From assembly GCA_023333565.1 (NCBI GenBank), contig JAJKFH010001315.1, positions 2,270,501 through 2,334,500 on the forward strand: a DNA stretch of 64,000 nt. The letters run 5' to 3'. This document shows positions 46,301 through 58,640 of this stretch, one piece after another. Each line of letters opens with the position of its first letter. Positions within the stretch are counted from its first letter, which is position 1. Position numbers and translations under genes: made by a program. The stretch is from Puffinus mauretanicus. Lineage: Eukaryota > Chordata > Aves > Procellariiformes > Procellariidae. Under the pieces are notes generated by a model. That model did not search any database. It worked only from the letters and a program-made list of their open reading frames with translations, and was not told the DNA's origin.

Positions 46301-49300
46301 AATCAAGACTTTAGGATGTTGTATGAGGAATGCAGAATCAGTTTTTGAATCAGCAGTTGGGAAATATCTTAGGCAGTTTTGGCTAATAGAATTATCTGGC
46401 CGGTTATCACGCACGTTCCATACAAGACAGTAATTCTCAAGGATATTCTTGATTTTGATTGAACGTTTTTTATCCGTGAACACTACAGTCTTTATGTCGA
46501 AACTAATATTCATTTTCAGTTCTGGGCCAACTGGCAGATCCAAATACAAATATTACTAATTGGCTGCTCATAAGCCTTTCTAGAAATTAATTCAGTTATA
46601 AATGATTCAGACCTTTCTATAACCCAAATAAGATTCATGCTTGGTTTATTTTTCACAGAATTATTTCATGCTAAACAAGGATGTGTAATAAACCATTATT
46701 GAGGGTGGGGGAAATCGGATGGTTTATTTGACAGTCCTCATTACTTCTGCTGCAATGTGGCAGACAGATAAAGTGTAACCTTTATTGTAAAGCTGTTTTT
46801 TTATTTTTATAAAAACACAAAAAATATAGTTCTTTAATTTCCAACTTTTGCATGGAATATTCTGTCAGCAACTTTGAAACTCAAAGAAAGTATAAAGAAA
46901 GGTTACCTAGGGAAGATGTAAGATTCTAACCCTGACCATTGGTACAATGATGAACCAAATCTTCAGTAAAAATCAGTTGTTTCGCATAAGATGATGCACC
47001 CATATGTTTGTGCATTGTTGTCAGTTTTCCAGGTAAATGTTTTCTTATCTAAATCACTGAAATGAGTGGTTGCACGTAATTATGTGTGCATTTCTTCACT
47101 GCATTTCTACGTGGTGATGAATACATGTGAAACAGGGCCTCTCATGGAACTCTGTCCATGTGGATCCTGTGGCATTCTTTGTAAACACTGAGGCATTTCA
47201 TCCTGGTATTCAAGCCGGATTTACAAGTGATTACACTTGCTTGTCTAAACTGCCCTGAGTCACTGTTGGCACAGTGTTCTTTCTCTTTTCCAGTTTTAAA
47301 CTGTTTTCTCTTGAATTGGACAGCTGCATTCCAACTCTGTGACATCTACGTTTTGGGGATGGTTAGGCTTTGATCCATACAGGGACCACCAGTTCCTCTT
47401 TGGTTCCTCTATCTCAAAATTCCTTTTTTAAGTCTCTGGCGTTGCGTTGTTGGTTGCTATTGTTCCTACTGTTTATTATAGTTCATAGAGGCTGAATGAA
47501 ATTGAGAGCCCATTAATACTGGGATGGCAACAAACACATTGGTTTGTTTATAAAACTTCTAATGAGTGTCAGAAATTGCAGGACTGGCTGGACATACCAT
47601 CAGCTACAATAAGAAACTAAGGGTGAAACTAAAAAAGACTAGCATCTGTTGGGCGGGAAAAAGATTCAGGCCAGCAAGTCTGTGAACCAGTGGAAGTCAC
47701 ACCGGCATCTGTGCTGGCCCCTCATGTGAAAAGGCACAGAACAATGACGACGACACAAGGAAAGATTCCTGTTTTCTTTAGCCATGGTTCTTGCTGTAAT
47801 TTTGATGAAGATGCAGCAAGGTCTTTTCTAGCACCTCCTAGAAAGTTCAAGGGCTGCCCATATCAGTCATTACTGAAAGAGGAATTATTCTGCATCCAAT
47901 TTGCAAAGAAAATGCTTGGAAATATTCTGTATTTTCTCATGTGGGAATTTCAGAACCTGGAGGACTTCTGGTTGCTGTTCTAAAGAACATAAATGAAGCT
48001 GAGTGGTTTGTAGGTATAGCAGTTGGACATGAAGGGGATATGTCTTAGAGCATCTGTTCCTCACCTCTTCCTAAATATGCTTTCACCTTGTGTTTGTGTT
48101 TTCTGAAAGCATAACACATTGGTCTAGGTACGTTTTTCTAGTCAACCCAGAGCATCTTTTGTCATCTTACATCCTCTGTGTGTTAGTTTGCCTCACTCTT
48201 CTATGGCTGAAGGCGAAAAGCAGCTTCTGACAAACAGGCCTAATCTTCCAAGGTGCCAAATAACACGGCCCTATACAGTAAAGTGTGTACATAGTTGATC
48301 TTAAGAATGTGAATGGGTTTGCTGGTTTCAAAGGTCTTTCCCCAAACCCCAAGATCCTATACATTAAGGAAAATGACATGACAAGCAGAGCGTCAGGGAC
48401 TTATATTCCCTTGCCTAATAATTAATTTTCCTCTCAACTGTGAATGAAGGAAGTGGATGAAGGGGGATAGTTTAGGGAGAGGCTAGACACGTGAAAGGAC
48501 AGACAGACTTAGTGAAGTCTCTCGCACAAGCGGCCTGCTCCATACCCTAAGTTACTTTCATTATTAAACAGAGGTAATTTAGTAAGTCACCCAGCAGACA
48601 CAGGTTTCTCTACCTTCCATATCTTCCACATGATTTTACCCATTAAGTTCATTGGGATCTCACTCTTGCTGTTCATTTAGTGAGATTCTTCAGCCTTGTA
48701 TCCCATTAATAGCTTAACATCAGCTGCATTTACTGCTTATTGTCTCTTGTGTACCTTCTTTTATTTTGATGTGATTTTTATTAAAGAAGACATACTTTAA
48801 ATAGAGGTCATCAGATTGAGGACATGGTCCTGTAGGTGATTGAGAGACGAGCGGATTTTGCATGGTGTTTTATTTCATTGTGTTTTGTTTCTCCCATGTG
48901 ATAACCTGGAGAATAAAAGGGTACTGCAGAAGCAGAGTTGACTTCACAAGGCCTAGTGCAGATCTGTTGCAGTACCTAGAGTTATACCTGGGTCAAACTA
49001 GTGTGAAAACCAAATCAAGACAACATGCAGTAAATACACAGTTAAATCATTGCCATTTGCTTCCTTGTATTTACTTATTTCAAGGACCTTTACAGGATCA
49101 GCTTATTCAATTTATATCTGGTTCAGAACTTACGCTGTCATGAACACTAGGTCAAACCTTATTTGATTTACTAAATTCTGGGACAATACCTAGGTTTGAT
49201 ATAGTAGAAATGAGTGTTCATGCACATCTTGGCACAGGCAGTTTAAAAAAAAAAAGTCATTTTTGAGAGTAATAAATTACTATGTCTACCCTGGGTTGTG

Positions 49301-50130
49301 AAATCCCCCTGGAAGATTTGAGAGGAAAATGTTACTGTGATTGTAGAAATCTCAGTAGCTTGACTAGACTGTTTGCTTCTCTTTGGAAATGTTAACAGAT
49401 AGTAGAGCAGACTATGGACTAATGTCTTGCCAAGGGCCTTTTTTCATGCCAGAACTATATTTTTTTTCCAAGATAAAAATCTTTAAAAGCTTTTCAGTGC
49501 AACAAACTTCTTTTTCTCTTCAGACATGCATAACTGAACAGTTTGTGTGCGTGTTTGTCCAGAAATGGTGAAAGAGATGAGATCTCAAGATAGAGCTTAG
49601 TCTCAGGTTAGAGAGAATGTTTATGGCTCTATTGTAAGTCTCTGGCTTATGAATGTTTGAAAAGTAAATGTTGGCGTAACCCTAACTACCACATAACAGC
49701 AAAGTAATCATTCTCTGTTTAACTCCCAACTGTGCTTATGTTGTCGGTCCTTTTATGGATAAAGAAAAGGTGTTTCCAGACTTACGATTGATTCTCAATG
49801 GCAACTTTTGCTCACTTAAACCAGAACAGTGTACATCTGGGCAAGTTTTTTATATTTTTTTTCTACAAAGCACAAGCACGGCCTCCCTGGCTCCAATATA
49901 AAAGAGCTCAGGCACAATTTTGCACCTCTCATTTAAACATTGTTTTATGGGCTGAACTCTAAATCCTCATTGTCTAAATTGTCAGGATGGTTAAGGTGAT
50001 TAGCAAGCTGCTTAGATTGAAAAGTGGCCTATTTTAGGTACACTTGTTCTCTGCCAAAGGTTTGTTTTTCTTGTTTTTTTTTTCTTCCCCTGTCCCTTCA
50101 TTATTCTCTGAAGGGACTGCTACATTTTCC
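43380..50130 (+). other. Noncoding DNA, no gene called
   Basis: About 6.7 kb without a recognised repeat family or supported exon. The one ORF that looks somewhat protein-like is on the minus strand at 46229-46549. Others, for example 47690-47983 and 43916-44197, have no domain signature. A-rich runs occur at 44863-44880 and 45020-45031. Confidence 0.45.
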
Positions 50131-50139
50131 TCTGATGGT

Positions 50140-50370
50140 GATTAAAACTATGTCAAATTGCACATGGCTGCCCAAATCTTTCAGAATTGATTATTAATAG
50201 AGTTTTGGAACAAATAAAACTGAGCTAATTAGTGCATCTGTAATTAACGATAATCAACTCTATTCATCTATAACAAACAACTTCGCCTGATCACATTATA
50301 ATGTAAAATAAAAGTGGCAACAGTTGTATATTAACACAACTGACATGAGCTCTGGTTTTGCATACATTTA
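50140..50370. promoter_or_regulatory. Candidate conserved noncoding element, TAAT-rich
   Basis: Dense homeodomain-type words occur within 230 bp: GTGATTAAAAC, TTGATTATTAATAG, GAGCTAATTAGTGC, CTGTAATTAACGATAATCAAC and TATTAACAC. There is no repeat or ORF. GCTAATTAGTGC and TAATTAACGATAATCA are typical of paired or tandem homeodomain sites. Function and conservation are inferred, not seen. Confidence 0.35.
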
Positions 50371-50889
50371 GTACTTGGTGTGATCTTTTTGACTTGCTTC
50401 ATGTGTTTAATCATGTTTCATCATCTGTCTATCTACAAGGTTTGTTGGGTACACACTCTATTGTAATTTTTACTGCTGTGGCAGAGCATCTACTATAAAT
50501 CAGTGGTGGGTTTATTGATCTAAGCCGTGGCTCAGATAGATCTCTGTCTCATATAAATCAGCATATCTCTATCAAACTTATTCATGTGGCTGCATCTTCT
50601 GGTGTTTCACATTCCTTTCTGTATGCTTCTGTCATATAAAAATATTTATCTAAATAAATGGTATGGTCTGATATCACAGAACATGGTACCAAAATACTAC
50701 CTGTGTCTTAGGTTCTGTGTAAGATATCCAGCTGCCATGCATGTGTGTGTTACTGGAATCTCTCACACAGAACTCAAAAGACTCTGACCATCATATGAAG
50801 ATAATTCTTCTTAGTGATGACTAAAACTCAAAAGTTGCAGAGCTATGATTGGGTGGCCAGCACGGGGTTAGGAACCTTGCAAGATATTA

Positions 50890-51527
50890 CCATAAGAATG
50901 ACAGCACTGATTAAGGCCAAGAATCTATCTAGCCTAGTATCCTTTATTCAACAGTGGTAATAAGCCCCAGCATAGAATAAGAACAGGAAAAACATGTATG
51001 ATATTTCTAATCCAGCTTTCTCCTAGCCTCTGTTTTTCAGTTCAGAATTCCTGAGCCTCATGTTGTGTATTTGTTTAGTAACTCACGGTGTATTTCTTAA
51101 GTGTAAGGTGCCGGTGTGCCCTTGCTTGAAAAACGTTCAACTGGTCTACAACTACCATCATTTGTATGAAGAACCACCTTTTGTTTTGATTTGGTTTTTT
51201 TCAACTTTGTTTTTCTAGCTTTGTTTGGTAGTCCCTCGTACTTGTATTAGGGAAAAGTGAACAAATTACTCGTATCTGCTTTTTTTCATGCCACTCGTGA
51301 TGCTGTAACCTCATCATACTACATTCTAAACACTCCGATTTTGAGGCTGAAGAGTCCCAATGTAATCAGTCACTTTCTATATGGAAGGAACTATTTCTAC
51401 TTCTAAAATATCCTTTTTGAGTTTGGGAGCCAAGCAGCACACTGTAATTGAGGAATAACTAAATAATGAATTTATATGGTGGAGTAATGATATTTTTTAA
51501 TGTGGTCAGTTGTCTTTTCCTGCTAGT
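50890..51527 (-). mobile_element. Ancient CR1/L3-type LINE, antisense, part 1 of an interrupted copy
   Basis: Read on the plus strand it follows the antisense order of an old amniote CR1-like LINE: CTATCTAGCCTAGTAT, CAACAGTGGTAATAA, TTTGTATGAAGAACCACCTT, AGGGAAAAGTGAACAAATTA, TTCATGCCACTCGTGATGCT, AGGCTGAAGAGTCCCAATGT, CTATATGGAAGGAAC, TATCCTTTTTGAGTTTGGG. It is strongly diverged. The match stops where the younger CR1 begins at about 51528 and seems to resume near 52175, so the younger element inserted into it. Confidence 0.6.
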
Positions 51528-52174
51528 TCATATAATTGCAGAAAAACTTAGGTTGGAAGGGACATCTGGAGTCATCCAATCCAACCTCCTGCTCAAGGCT
51601 GGGCTAACTTCAAAGTTAGGTCAGGCTGTTCAGGGCCTCATCCAGCTGAGTTGTGAAAATTTCCTGAGACGGAGATTCCACAGGCACTCTGGGTGCCTGT
51701 TCCAGTGTTTAAATGCAACCACTTCATGTTTTTTTTTTTTCTTTATATCTAACATTAATTTCCATTATTGCAACTTGTAACTATTGCATCTCATCCTTCT
51801 GCCACAGGAACTCATTTAAAGTTGACCCCCAATTCCCTTTCTGCAGAGTTGATGTCTAGTCAAATGGTTCCCAGCCTGTGTTTTTGCATGGGGTATTTCT
51901 TCCAGAATTTGCAGTGTCTTTCAATGTCATGAGGCTCATGGTGGCCCATTCCTTGAGCTTTTTGAGGTGTCCCTGAATGGCAGCCCTGCCTTCCAGCATA
52001 TCAACTGCTCCCCACAGTGTGGTGTCATCTGTGAAACTGGTGAGGGTGTGCTCTGTTTTAGAGTTAGTCACTGATGAAGACTCTAAACAATATTGCCCAA
52101 GTAGTAGCCCCTGAGGAATGTTCCTTGTAACCAGCTGCCATTAGTCTTTGAAGTATTGACCACTACCCTTTCAG
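51528..52174 (-). mobile_element. CR1 LINE, antisense, with an RT remnant
   Basis: The left end carries the antisense CR1 tail: AACTTAGGTTGGAAGGGACA, CATCCAATCCAACCTCCTGC, GTGCCTGTTCCAGTGTTTAA. On the minus strand, 52071-51856 encodes a fragment of reverse transcriptase with the catalytic-box variant FTDDT (52035-52021; FADDT in active copies), followed by EGRAAIQ..LKKLKEWA. The usual sequence between this RT part and the 3' end is shortened, so an internal deletion near 51760-51850 is likely. A T run at 51728-51740 adds to decay. The element is inactive. Confidence 0.85.
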
Positions 52175-52270
52175 CTCCAACATTCCTAACCTTTCATTTC
52201 CTTTTTTGACTGCTACTGAGCTAATGTTTATATATTGTTCTATTCACTGTAAGTTCTCAGGCTTCCAGCT
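52175..52270 (-). mobile_element. Ancient CR1/L3-type LINE, antisense, part 2 of an interrupted copy
   Basis: After the younger CR1 the sequence CCAACATTCCTAACC followed by CCTTTTTTGACTGCTACTGA fits the next part of the same old LINE in antisense (a CCCAACATTCTGTT..TTTTTTGACTGCTGCTGC type stretch). The exact junction and right end are uncertain. It is the distal half of the copy starting at 50890. Confidence 0.4.
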
Positions 52271-52279
52271 GAGTACTTG

Positions 52280-55080
52280 TAGTCAGCTCACAGTCCTGCA
52301 TTTTACGTTTGGCTGCCAGTCTAAGCTGGAATGCCTTTTTGAATTTTTAACATTTTGGAACTTTGAAAACTTCTTACATTCAGTTTGAGAAGTTAAAACT
52401 TTTTTCAATAGTTTGCAATATAAAAAATTTCTATTCAATTGAAAAGGAAAGCTGGTTCAACGTGGGGATTTATTTCAGGTTTCTGTGGCTTAAATGTTAG
52501 ATTGGATCTGACATTGGTTGTATTTGTAAATGATGGAAGGAAACTTTTGAATCCACGTTGGATCACCCATCTGTTGGATCACCCACTTGTTTTTATATAC
52601 TCCTAAAATTCTGCTGTTATAAACAAGTATAGAATCAGCCTTGGATCGTTCTGGACTTTCTAGGGGGGCTGCTACTGAGCAATGTCCTCAGTATCGCAGT
52701 ATACAGCATCAGCTATTTCTGGCTTTCAGTCAACTATCGGATGAGTAAGCTTTGAACTGAGGTGCAACTGAAAAACATTTCTAATTAGTTAACTACCTGC
52801 CTATTTGCTTGGTTTTGTTGTTATTTTCTTTAAATTGTATTGGGGAGATGCCAAAACATCTGTAAAGCTTTATTTTAAATTTAAAAGCTTTATTGCTCCG
52901 GTGTCAAGGACCTTCTGTGCTCGCTTTTCTCCAACACTCAAGCCACTGAGCACTGGTCACGTGAATCTTGATAGAAAGCAAATGTTAACTTTTCATGCTT
53001 GAGTACCTACTGACAGCTAACATTAAACTTGTAAGCACGTGTGTTTGCACTGGAAGCAGTATCTGCTGTATGAGAGGGAACACTGCTTAACATTGTAAGG
53101 TAATGTTCCTCAGATCTCCTTGCCAGAATATAAGAATGGAGACTATTAAATAAGATCTGAAATATCCCTTCTTAGCCATGACTGCTCACATACATAGTGT
53201 GATGACCATGATTGTGACAGAAAATTAAAGGCTAATACATGCAGCGTTCTCTGTGTATATATATATAAAATATGAATGAAAGCAAAGAGACAGTTTCCCT
53301 AAAGCCTTTTGCCAGACTCCCAGCACAGAAGCTGTTCACATAATCTGTCAACCGGAACAGCCTTTCACCAGCCCGAGAACTGAGCCCTGTTATCCCTGTA
53401 TTCTGTTCCAAGCAGAGCCTATTCTGGAACCATGAATTACACCAGATCTTATTTATTCCACTCCAGTTTATGGGAATTCAGTTCAACACCCCCTGAAATA
53501 GCAAAACCAGTATCTTCCCAGAAAGTTTAGGGATTTTTATCATAGTGGAACATTTGCGATTCCTTTTCAACAGGACACCATCTCCCAGCAGAATAGCCTG
53601 ACTGCTTTAAAGTATCATAGCAAACTGTCAAAATACACACTCTGGTAAGATTTTTCTTTTTTCCTGTAAGATATTTTTATTTCTGTTTTACTGGCAGGGC
53701 AATAGAGTTGCCATTACTGTGAAGCCGAATCCCTTTCTCATCAGTTTATTTACTGAATTTTTAGTTCTGCTTGGGTTACCATAGATTTTTTACAAACTGC
53801 ATTAAGTCTTGGCATTAAATCCTGTCCATGGGAAATCCTACAAGCCTTCTCAGACAGCTTGATGACCTCACACTCTCTTTCTGGTATTGTTTTTTCTTGT
53901 CCATACTCTACCTTTTTGAAGAACAGGATTTCTATCTTTGACTTCTGACTTCAAAGCTCAGTGATAAAAACCCACAAACTTAACAAATTCCCACGTTTCG
54001 TTCTGCTTATCCAGAGGCCAATGCCTAGATTTTCATGTAGTCCAGTATCTTCTTGGTTAAGAACAGGCTTTGTTATCAAGAAGATCCTCAAAATGGAGGA
54101 GGTGGATCTTTCCTTTTGTGAAAGGAGTTATTTTCTAGCTTTCAGGTTTTTTTTATCATCAAGTATTTGTACTTTTTTTAGTCAAAGTTACTAAATGTAT
54201 TAGTGTGACCTGGTATTTCTTTCCTTGATACACTTTGTGGGATTTACTTATGAGATAAACTTTTGCACAGACTAGTCCTCTGAGGTTATCAGTTTTGTAA
54301 TTAAATGTAGCATAGCTGATTCTACTAACCCTCTCTATTGAAACACAAAATACCATATAAAACCTCATAAATGTGTGTTGGAAAAGTTTTGTGAAAGGTT
54401 GTGGTTGACATTCAAAATGTTTTGGGTTTTCAACACAGTCAGAGAACAGAGGATCTTTGTTAATAATATAATTTGGGAATGGCATAACATCCTATGTACA
54501 CCACAGAATTAATGTGCTGACTTCACGTTAAGTATTCAACTGTATGAATATACTCTATTTTAACCAAGCTAGTAACAATGAAACTGTAACAAGATTCATC
54601 TCTGTATACAACTAAATAATCCTGTACTGTCCTCAAGTAAAAAACCACACCCCTCTACTATATTCTAAGCAACTAAGAACATTATGAATATATGTTGCCT
54701 AGAGTCTCCCAGAATGTACTGACTTGAGCGCAATTATGTGATACAATAGCTGTAGGCAGATGAAGATGTCTGATACGTAGCTGTACTTATGCAAAACATA
54801 ACCAGAGAACTACTGCAGTTAAAACACATTTGCTGGATGGTGTAGTTCCTTGTGGTATTGGCAGTCTAAGCTTCGCTTGTCTGAATAACGGAGGAACTTG
54901 TTCTGTTGGCAGGTGATGCTCAAGACGATGAAAGGTCTTGTGGTGTTTTTCTCATTGTCTGCAGCAAAACTGTTTCACGTCTCTTCTGGTAGCTTACAAA
55001 ATTCTTTTAGATAATATTTTGCAGAATGTAATTAATGGCTGCAAAATTATCAGAAATTCCTACAATAATGTAATCTAGTA
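52280..55080 (+). other. Noncoding DNA, no gene seen
   Basis: A 16-bp tandem pair lies at 52557-52588 (GTTGGATCACCCATCT then GTTGGATCACCCACTT) and a short (TA)n at 53256-53268. The minus ORF 54159-54485 and plus ORF 53961-54194 have no domain signature. No repeat family was recognised. Confidence 0.45.
52557..52588 (+). repeat. 16-bp tandem duplication
   Basis: Two copies of GTTGGATCACCCAYYT lie head to tail with 13 identical leading bases. It is a small local duplication with no further copies. Confidence 0.75.
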
Positions 55081-55089
55081 TCATATCCT

Positions 55090-55690
55090 GTTTAGAACAG
55101 GATTTATCAAGTTGGGAGAGATAACAATTAGAAGGAAGCTATTTGATACAGAGATAAAAGCAAAATTACTAGGGAATAATAGTATGGAAATTAACTTAAC
55201 CAAGGTGGAACTAAAATTGGAAGAGCTGAATATGCTTAGACTGGGGGAACTAGGTATTTTTCAGTGTAGAACACTGAACAAATAAAGCTGCAGATCTTGT
55301 TTCAAGGGCTTTTAATACACCTGTGAATGGCACCAGATGGCTGGAGAATAACAAACACAAGATTTAAGATGTTGATGAAAGTCTTTGGAGCATGTATATA
55401 CCTCTAAGCCTGCTATGCTAGTATGCACAAATTTTTAAGGAAAGGTTAGTTAACAATATTAATAGAAAATGGGATGGCAACAGGCTAATCTTCCATCTTT
55501 CTTTGGTGATTTAACTGATTTCCCAGACTAAAAAACACCAACAGTGGTAGATCTAATCTTATTGGAATTAGTATTTGATATGGTGCAAGATGGAGAACTC
55601 TTATAGAAGATGTGATTGTGTATCATAATTGTGAGACAGGTAGACACCATGTGAAATAATGGAAAATATCAATTTGTATGAAAGTTAGAA
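55090..55690 (+). mobile_element. Decayed CR1-type LINE body, sense
   Basis: The best-supported part is 55545-55640. The frame from 55547 reads VDLILLELVFDMVQDGELL before a stop, which is the RT palm block usually read as DLI.LDFSKAFDTVPHG.LL in CR1 and related LINEs (the FD pair is at 55574-55579). Upstream text such as AACCAAGGTGGAACTAAAAT and ATGGGATGGCAACAGGCTAA fits LINE ORF2 sequence but is a weaker match. Stops and frameshifts are frequent. No 3' tail is joined to it. The left edge is uncertain. Confidence 0.5.
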
Positions 55691-55699
55691 CTACCATTT

Positions 55700-57640
55700 T
55701 GGGCGACAATCTTACCTAATGTATCCTCCGACCAGAACATTGGCCAAAGAGCAGGCTGCTTTCTAGCTACGTGCAGCAACAGCTTATCAATGACTCTGGC
55801 CCATGTACTTTGTCAAGAGGCAACTGGGCAGATATTCCCACGGTCTGTCAACTCTTTGCTCTAGTTTGATGCCCCAAAGTACATAAAAAGCTAGTTAAAT
55901 TTGCAGTTTGCTTTGGCTGTCACTCTGTGGATGAAGGGTTTTCACATGGGACAGAACTGAGTAGCTGGGAAGACTGATTTCTTCTCCCATTCTACCACCC
56001 CGGTCCCCTTGAGGGCAGGTGCTGAGTCAGAAGCAAAGGAAGGGGCAGATCTCTGGACTCTTGAGCTTTCTGGGCACAGGTGAGTTCCTGTCCCCTGTGC
56101 CTTAGTTGCCAGGGAAAGGAAATTCAGGCACACAATCCACAAAGAAGCAGGCCTGGACCTGCCTCCCAACATGTTCCTGCTGTTTATTTCTAGGGCAGTC
56201 TTTGTTCTCAGTCCAGATGCATAGTTCATGGTGTATCCTGAGAAAATCAGAATTCATATTAGGCTACATATTAGTAATTTTCTGTTCTTGAATTGCTAAC
56301 GTGGAAAATATGGAGAGTTTATTTCTGATTCTGGTATATCAGCAGATCATTTACCTTTATTACACAGTCATCTGTTGCGTCGTAACGGTAGCTTGGTAGT
56401 GTCTTTAGATCACCAGAACAGCGCAAAGGACAGTAGTGTGAGCCCAAGTCTTCCTTTTTTTATTCTTTTTCCTTCCTTCCCCTGACTGATGCCGCAAAGG
56501 CATTTTGCATACATTTTGTTCTCGTAATAGGTTTCACAGATAATTGCATAGAATTTGCCCTGGTGTCTCTAACAGCTTGGTGACCAAAGGCTTTTCCAGC
56601 TGTCAGTCAGCTGACACCGGGCCTCCGTGGCAATGGCTTCATGAATGCAACTGTTCTGAACACAGCTGCCCTCATCATACCTGTTGAGTCACAGCCTTAT
56701 CTGGCCATTTTCTGAATATTGCCAAATTTCATTTGGTACTTTCACAGTGGCATTAAGTTTGCTGTTGTCATTTCTTGATGGAGTACAGCCCTGTCTTTGG
56801 ATTTAAAGCTGTAAAAAATTCTACTGCTACATGTAAAATATTGCTTCCTAAATCCAAGTGTAGCCAAGTGCACTGTTAAGATATTTAGAAGGTTCTTAAA
56901 TTATTTCCACTTTAAAAATACTTTTATGTATTTTTATTTTGTTAACTTCTTAGGTTAATACAAAATTGCTTTCCCGGCTTGACATTGACATAAATGTTCT
57001 CTTTTTCCCCCCTCTTTACAGAGAACATTTAATTTTGTTGCTTGATATTTAGAACAGATACCAACTTTGAATAGGACATTGTTTCCCAGCAGATCAGTAG
57101 CTACCTCTTGGAGTTTTTTTCAGTATTAGTTCAGGACTGGCAACAATACAGCAGTAGAAGTAAAAGTTAGAGTATGCTCAGAAATTGTTTAGATTTAATC
57201 CAATAGCAAACACTGTTAATTTCTTCTTTGTATGATTTCCCCTCCCTCTCCTATAGCTATTTGTAGCTGTCAGCCTCTAACCTCATTTTAATGAGAATGG
57301 CAGCTCTAAATCCCTTCTGATCACTTTTATTTCTTACTGGTTCTAAATAAGGATATTCCCAGTGTGTATTAATCTCACTTGGAGATGTTTAATCAACTGA
57401 TCTCAAAGAGGCCAAGTCCTCTTATGCTGCCTGCTATCACTTTGGCTCTTCTGCTAGGGTCAACTGTGTTAGTAGAATATCCATTGTTTGCACTAATTCA
57501 AACCAAGAAAATTTTAAATTCAGGCTTTTTCCCAAAAGACTAGCAAGTTTCCTTTTGTTGAATGCTACCTAAGAGGGGAACAGAAGGAGCAAATAAGTCA
57601 TTTATATGTTCATTTACTACAAATGAGACAAATACCTTGA
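55700..57640 (+). other. Noncoding DNA, possible conserved block at 56480-56800
   Basis: The sequence at 56480-56800 is repeat-free and more complex than its flanks, with an octamer-like ATTTTGCATA, a 6-bp inverted repeat TGTCAG/CTGACA at 56601-56616, and GAGTCA and TTATCTGG (GATA-type) words. It may be a regulatory element. No exon was recognised in the rest. Confidence 0.35.
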
Positions 57641-57649
57641 TTTCTTTGT

Positions 57650-57797
57650 TCCCCTCCATTTCTTTCTCAAAATGTTTTGCTATTTTTCTATTTTCTTTCC
57701 CCTCTTCTTTCCCTGTATCTTCTTTTTTTTCCTTTTTTCTTATTTCCTTTTCCTTTATTCTTTTTTCTCTTTTCTTTTTTCTTTTTCTTGTTGTTTA
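57650..57797 (+). repeat. Long polypyrimidine tract, T-rich
   Basis: About 150 bp are almost pure T and C, ending just before TTGTTTAAGCTGCCAG. It resembles an extended 3' splice-site tract, but no convincing donor follows within 200 bp. The Phe/Leu/Ser-rich ORFs across it are composition artefacts. Confidence 0.7.
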
Positions 57798-57799
57798 AG

Positions 57800-58635
57800 C
57801 TGCCAGGCCAAATGAGGAAACAATTACAGGATGTTGGCTTTAAAAGTGTCTGGCTTTGCCAAATAAGTTTATCTTTTTTTTCATTGTGGCTTAAAACATG
57901 CTAAACTCAAAGCCAAGTTACTAACCTAAAACTCATGGTAACTTCAATTTTTTGCATTAGGCTTACAATAAACTTGGATAGTTTTTCCACAGTCTCTTTG
58001 CCAGTGATTAGTTTGGAAGATAGTATGTTTTGAATTTGCTGAGAGATCTACTGCTCTTAGCTTAGTTTTAGTACTTTTAAAAAGCAATCAATAATGCCCG
58101 TTTTGTAATAAGCAAAATTTATGAACTGACAAGCAAAATGTAATTATAGTGGGTATTCCGTGCAAGAAAAAAGAGGTGATCTTAAAGCCATCTCAGCATT
58201 CTGTTTGCACTCATTTTCATTCATATAAATGATTAAGTGGTTCTGTGCTGAAATGTTTCTCTCTCAAGGCTTAACATGAGTCTGGAAAAGTTGTTGCCAA
58301 AGAGTTCTATAATGAAGTCAATGACCATTTGTATTAACTTTTCATTGTTACCTACAGACTGAATTTTTCACAGTATTATTTTTATGACTAAGGCCCTAAC
58401 TCAGCAGCAACTTAGACACCTTTTATTTTTGTTCTCTGGGGACGGTACTCTATAAATGTGTAAAATTCATGACAAAAGTGAAGCCTGCATCAAAGACTTA
58501 GGTTGATTTTGCAGTTAATGAAACTGTTTCCCTTGTCCTTTCCTCTGCTGAGAAATGTCTTCTTCCTGAAGGAACCACTAAAAGATCATTCAAAAAATAT
58601 GATATAGTGAAGAAGAAAAAGAAGAAAATTCCATC
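57800..58635 (+). other. Noncoding DNA, nothing recognised
   Basis: AT-rich sequence without a repeat family, ORF or RNA gene that I can support. Confidence 0.5.
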
Positions 58636-58640
58636 TTACA

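Noticed and set aside
47690..47983. 97-codon plus-strand ORF
   Set aside because: Balanced composition but no recognisable motif, no splice signals and no neighbouring exon; not enough support.
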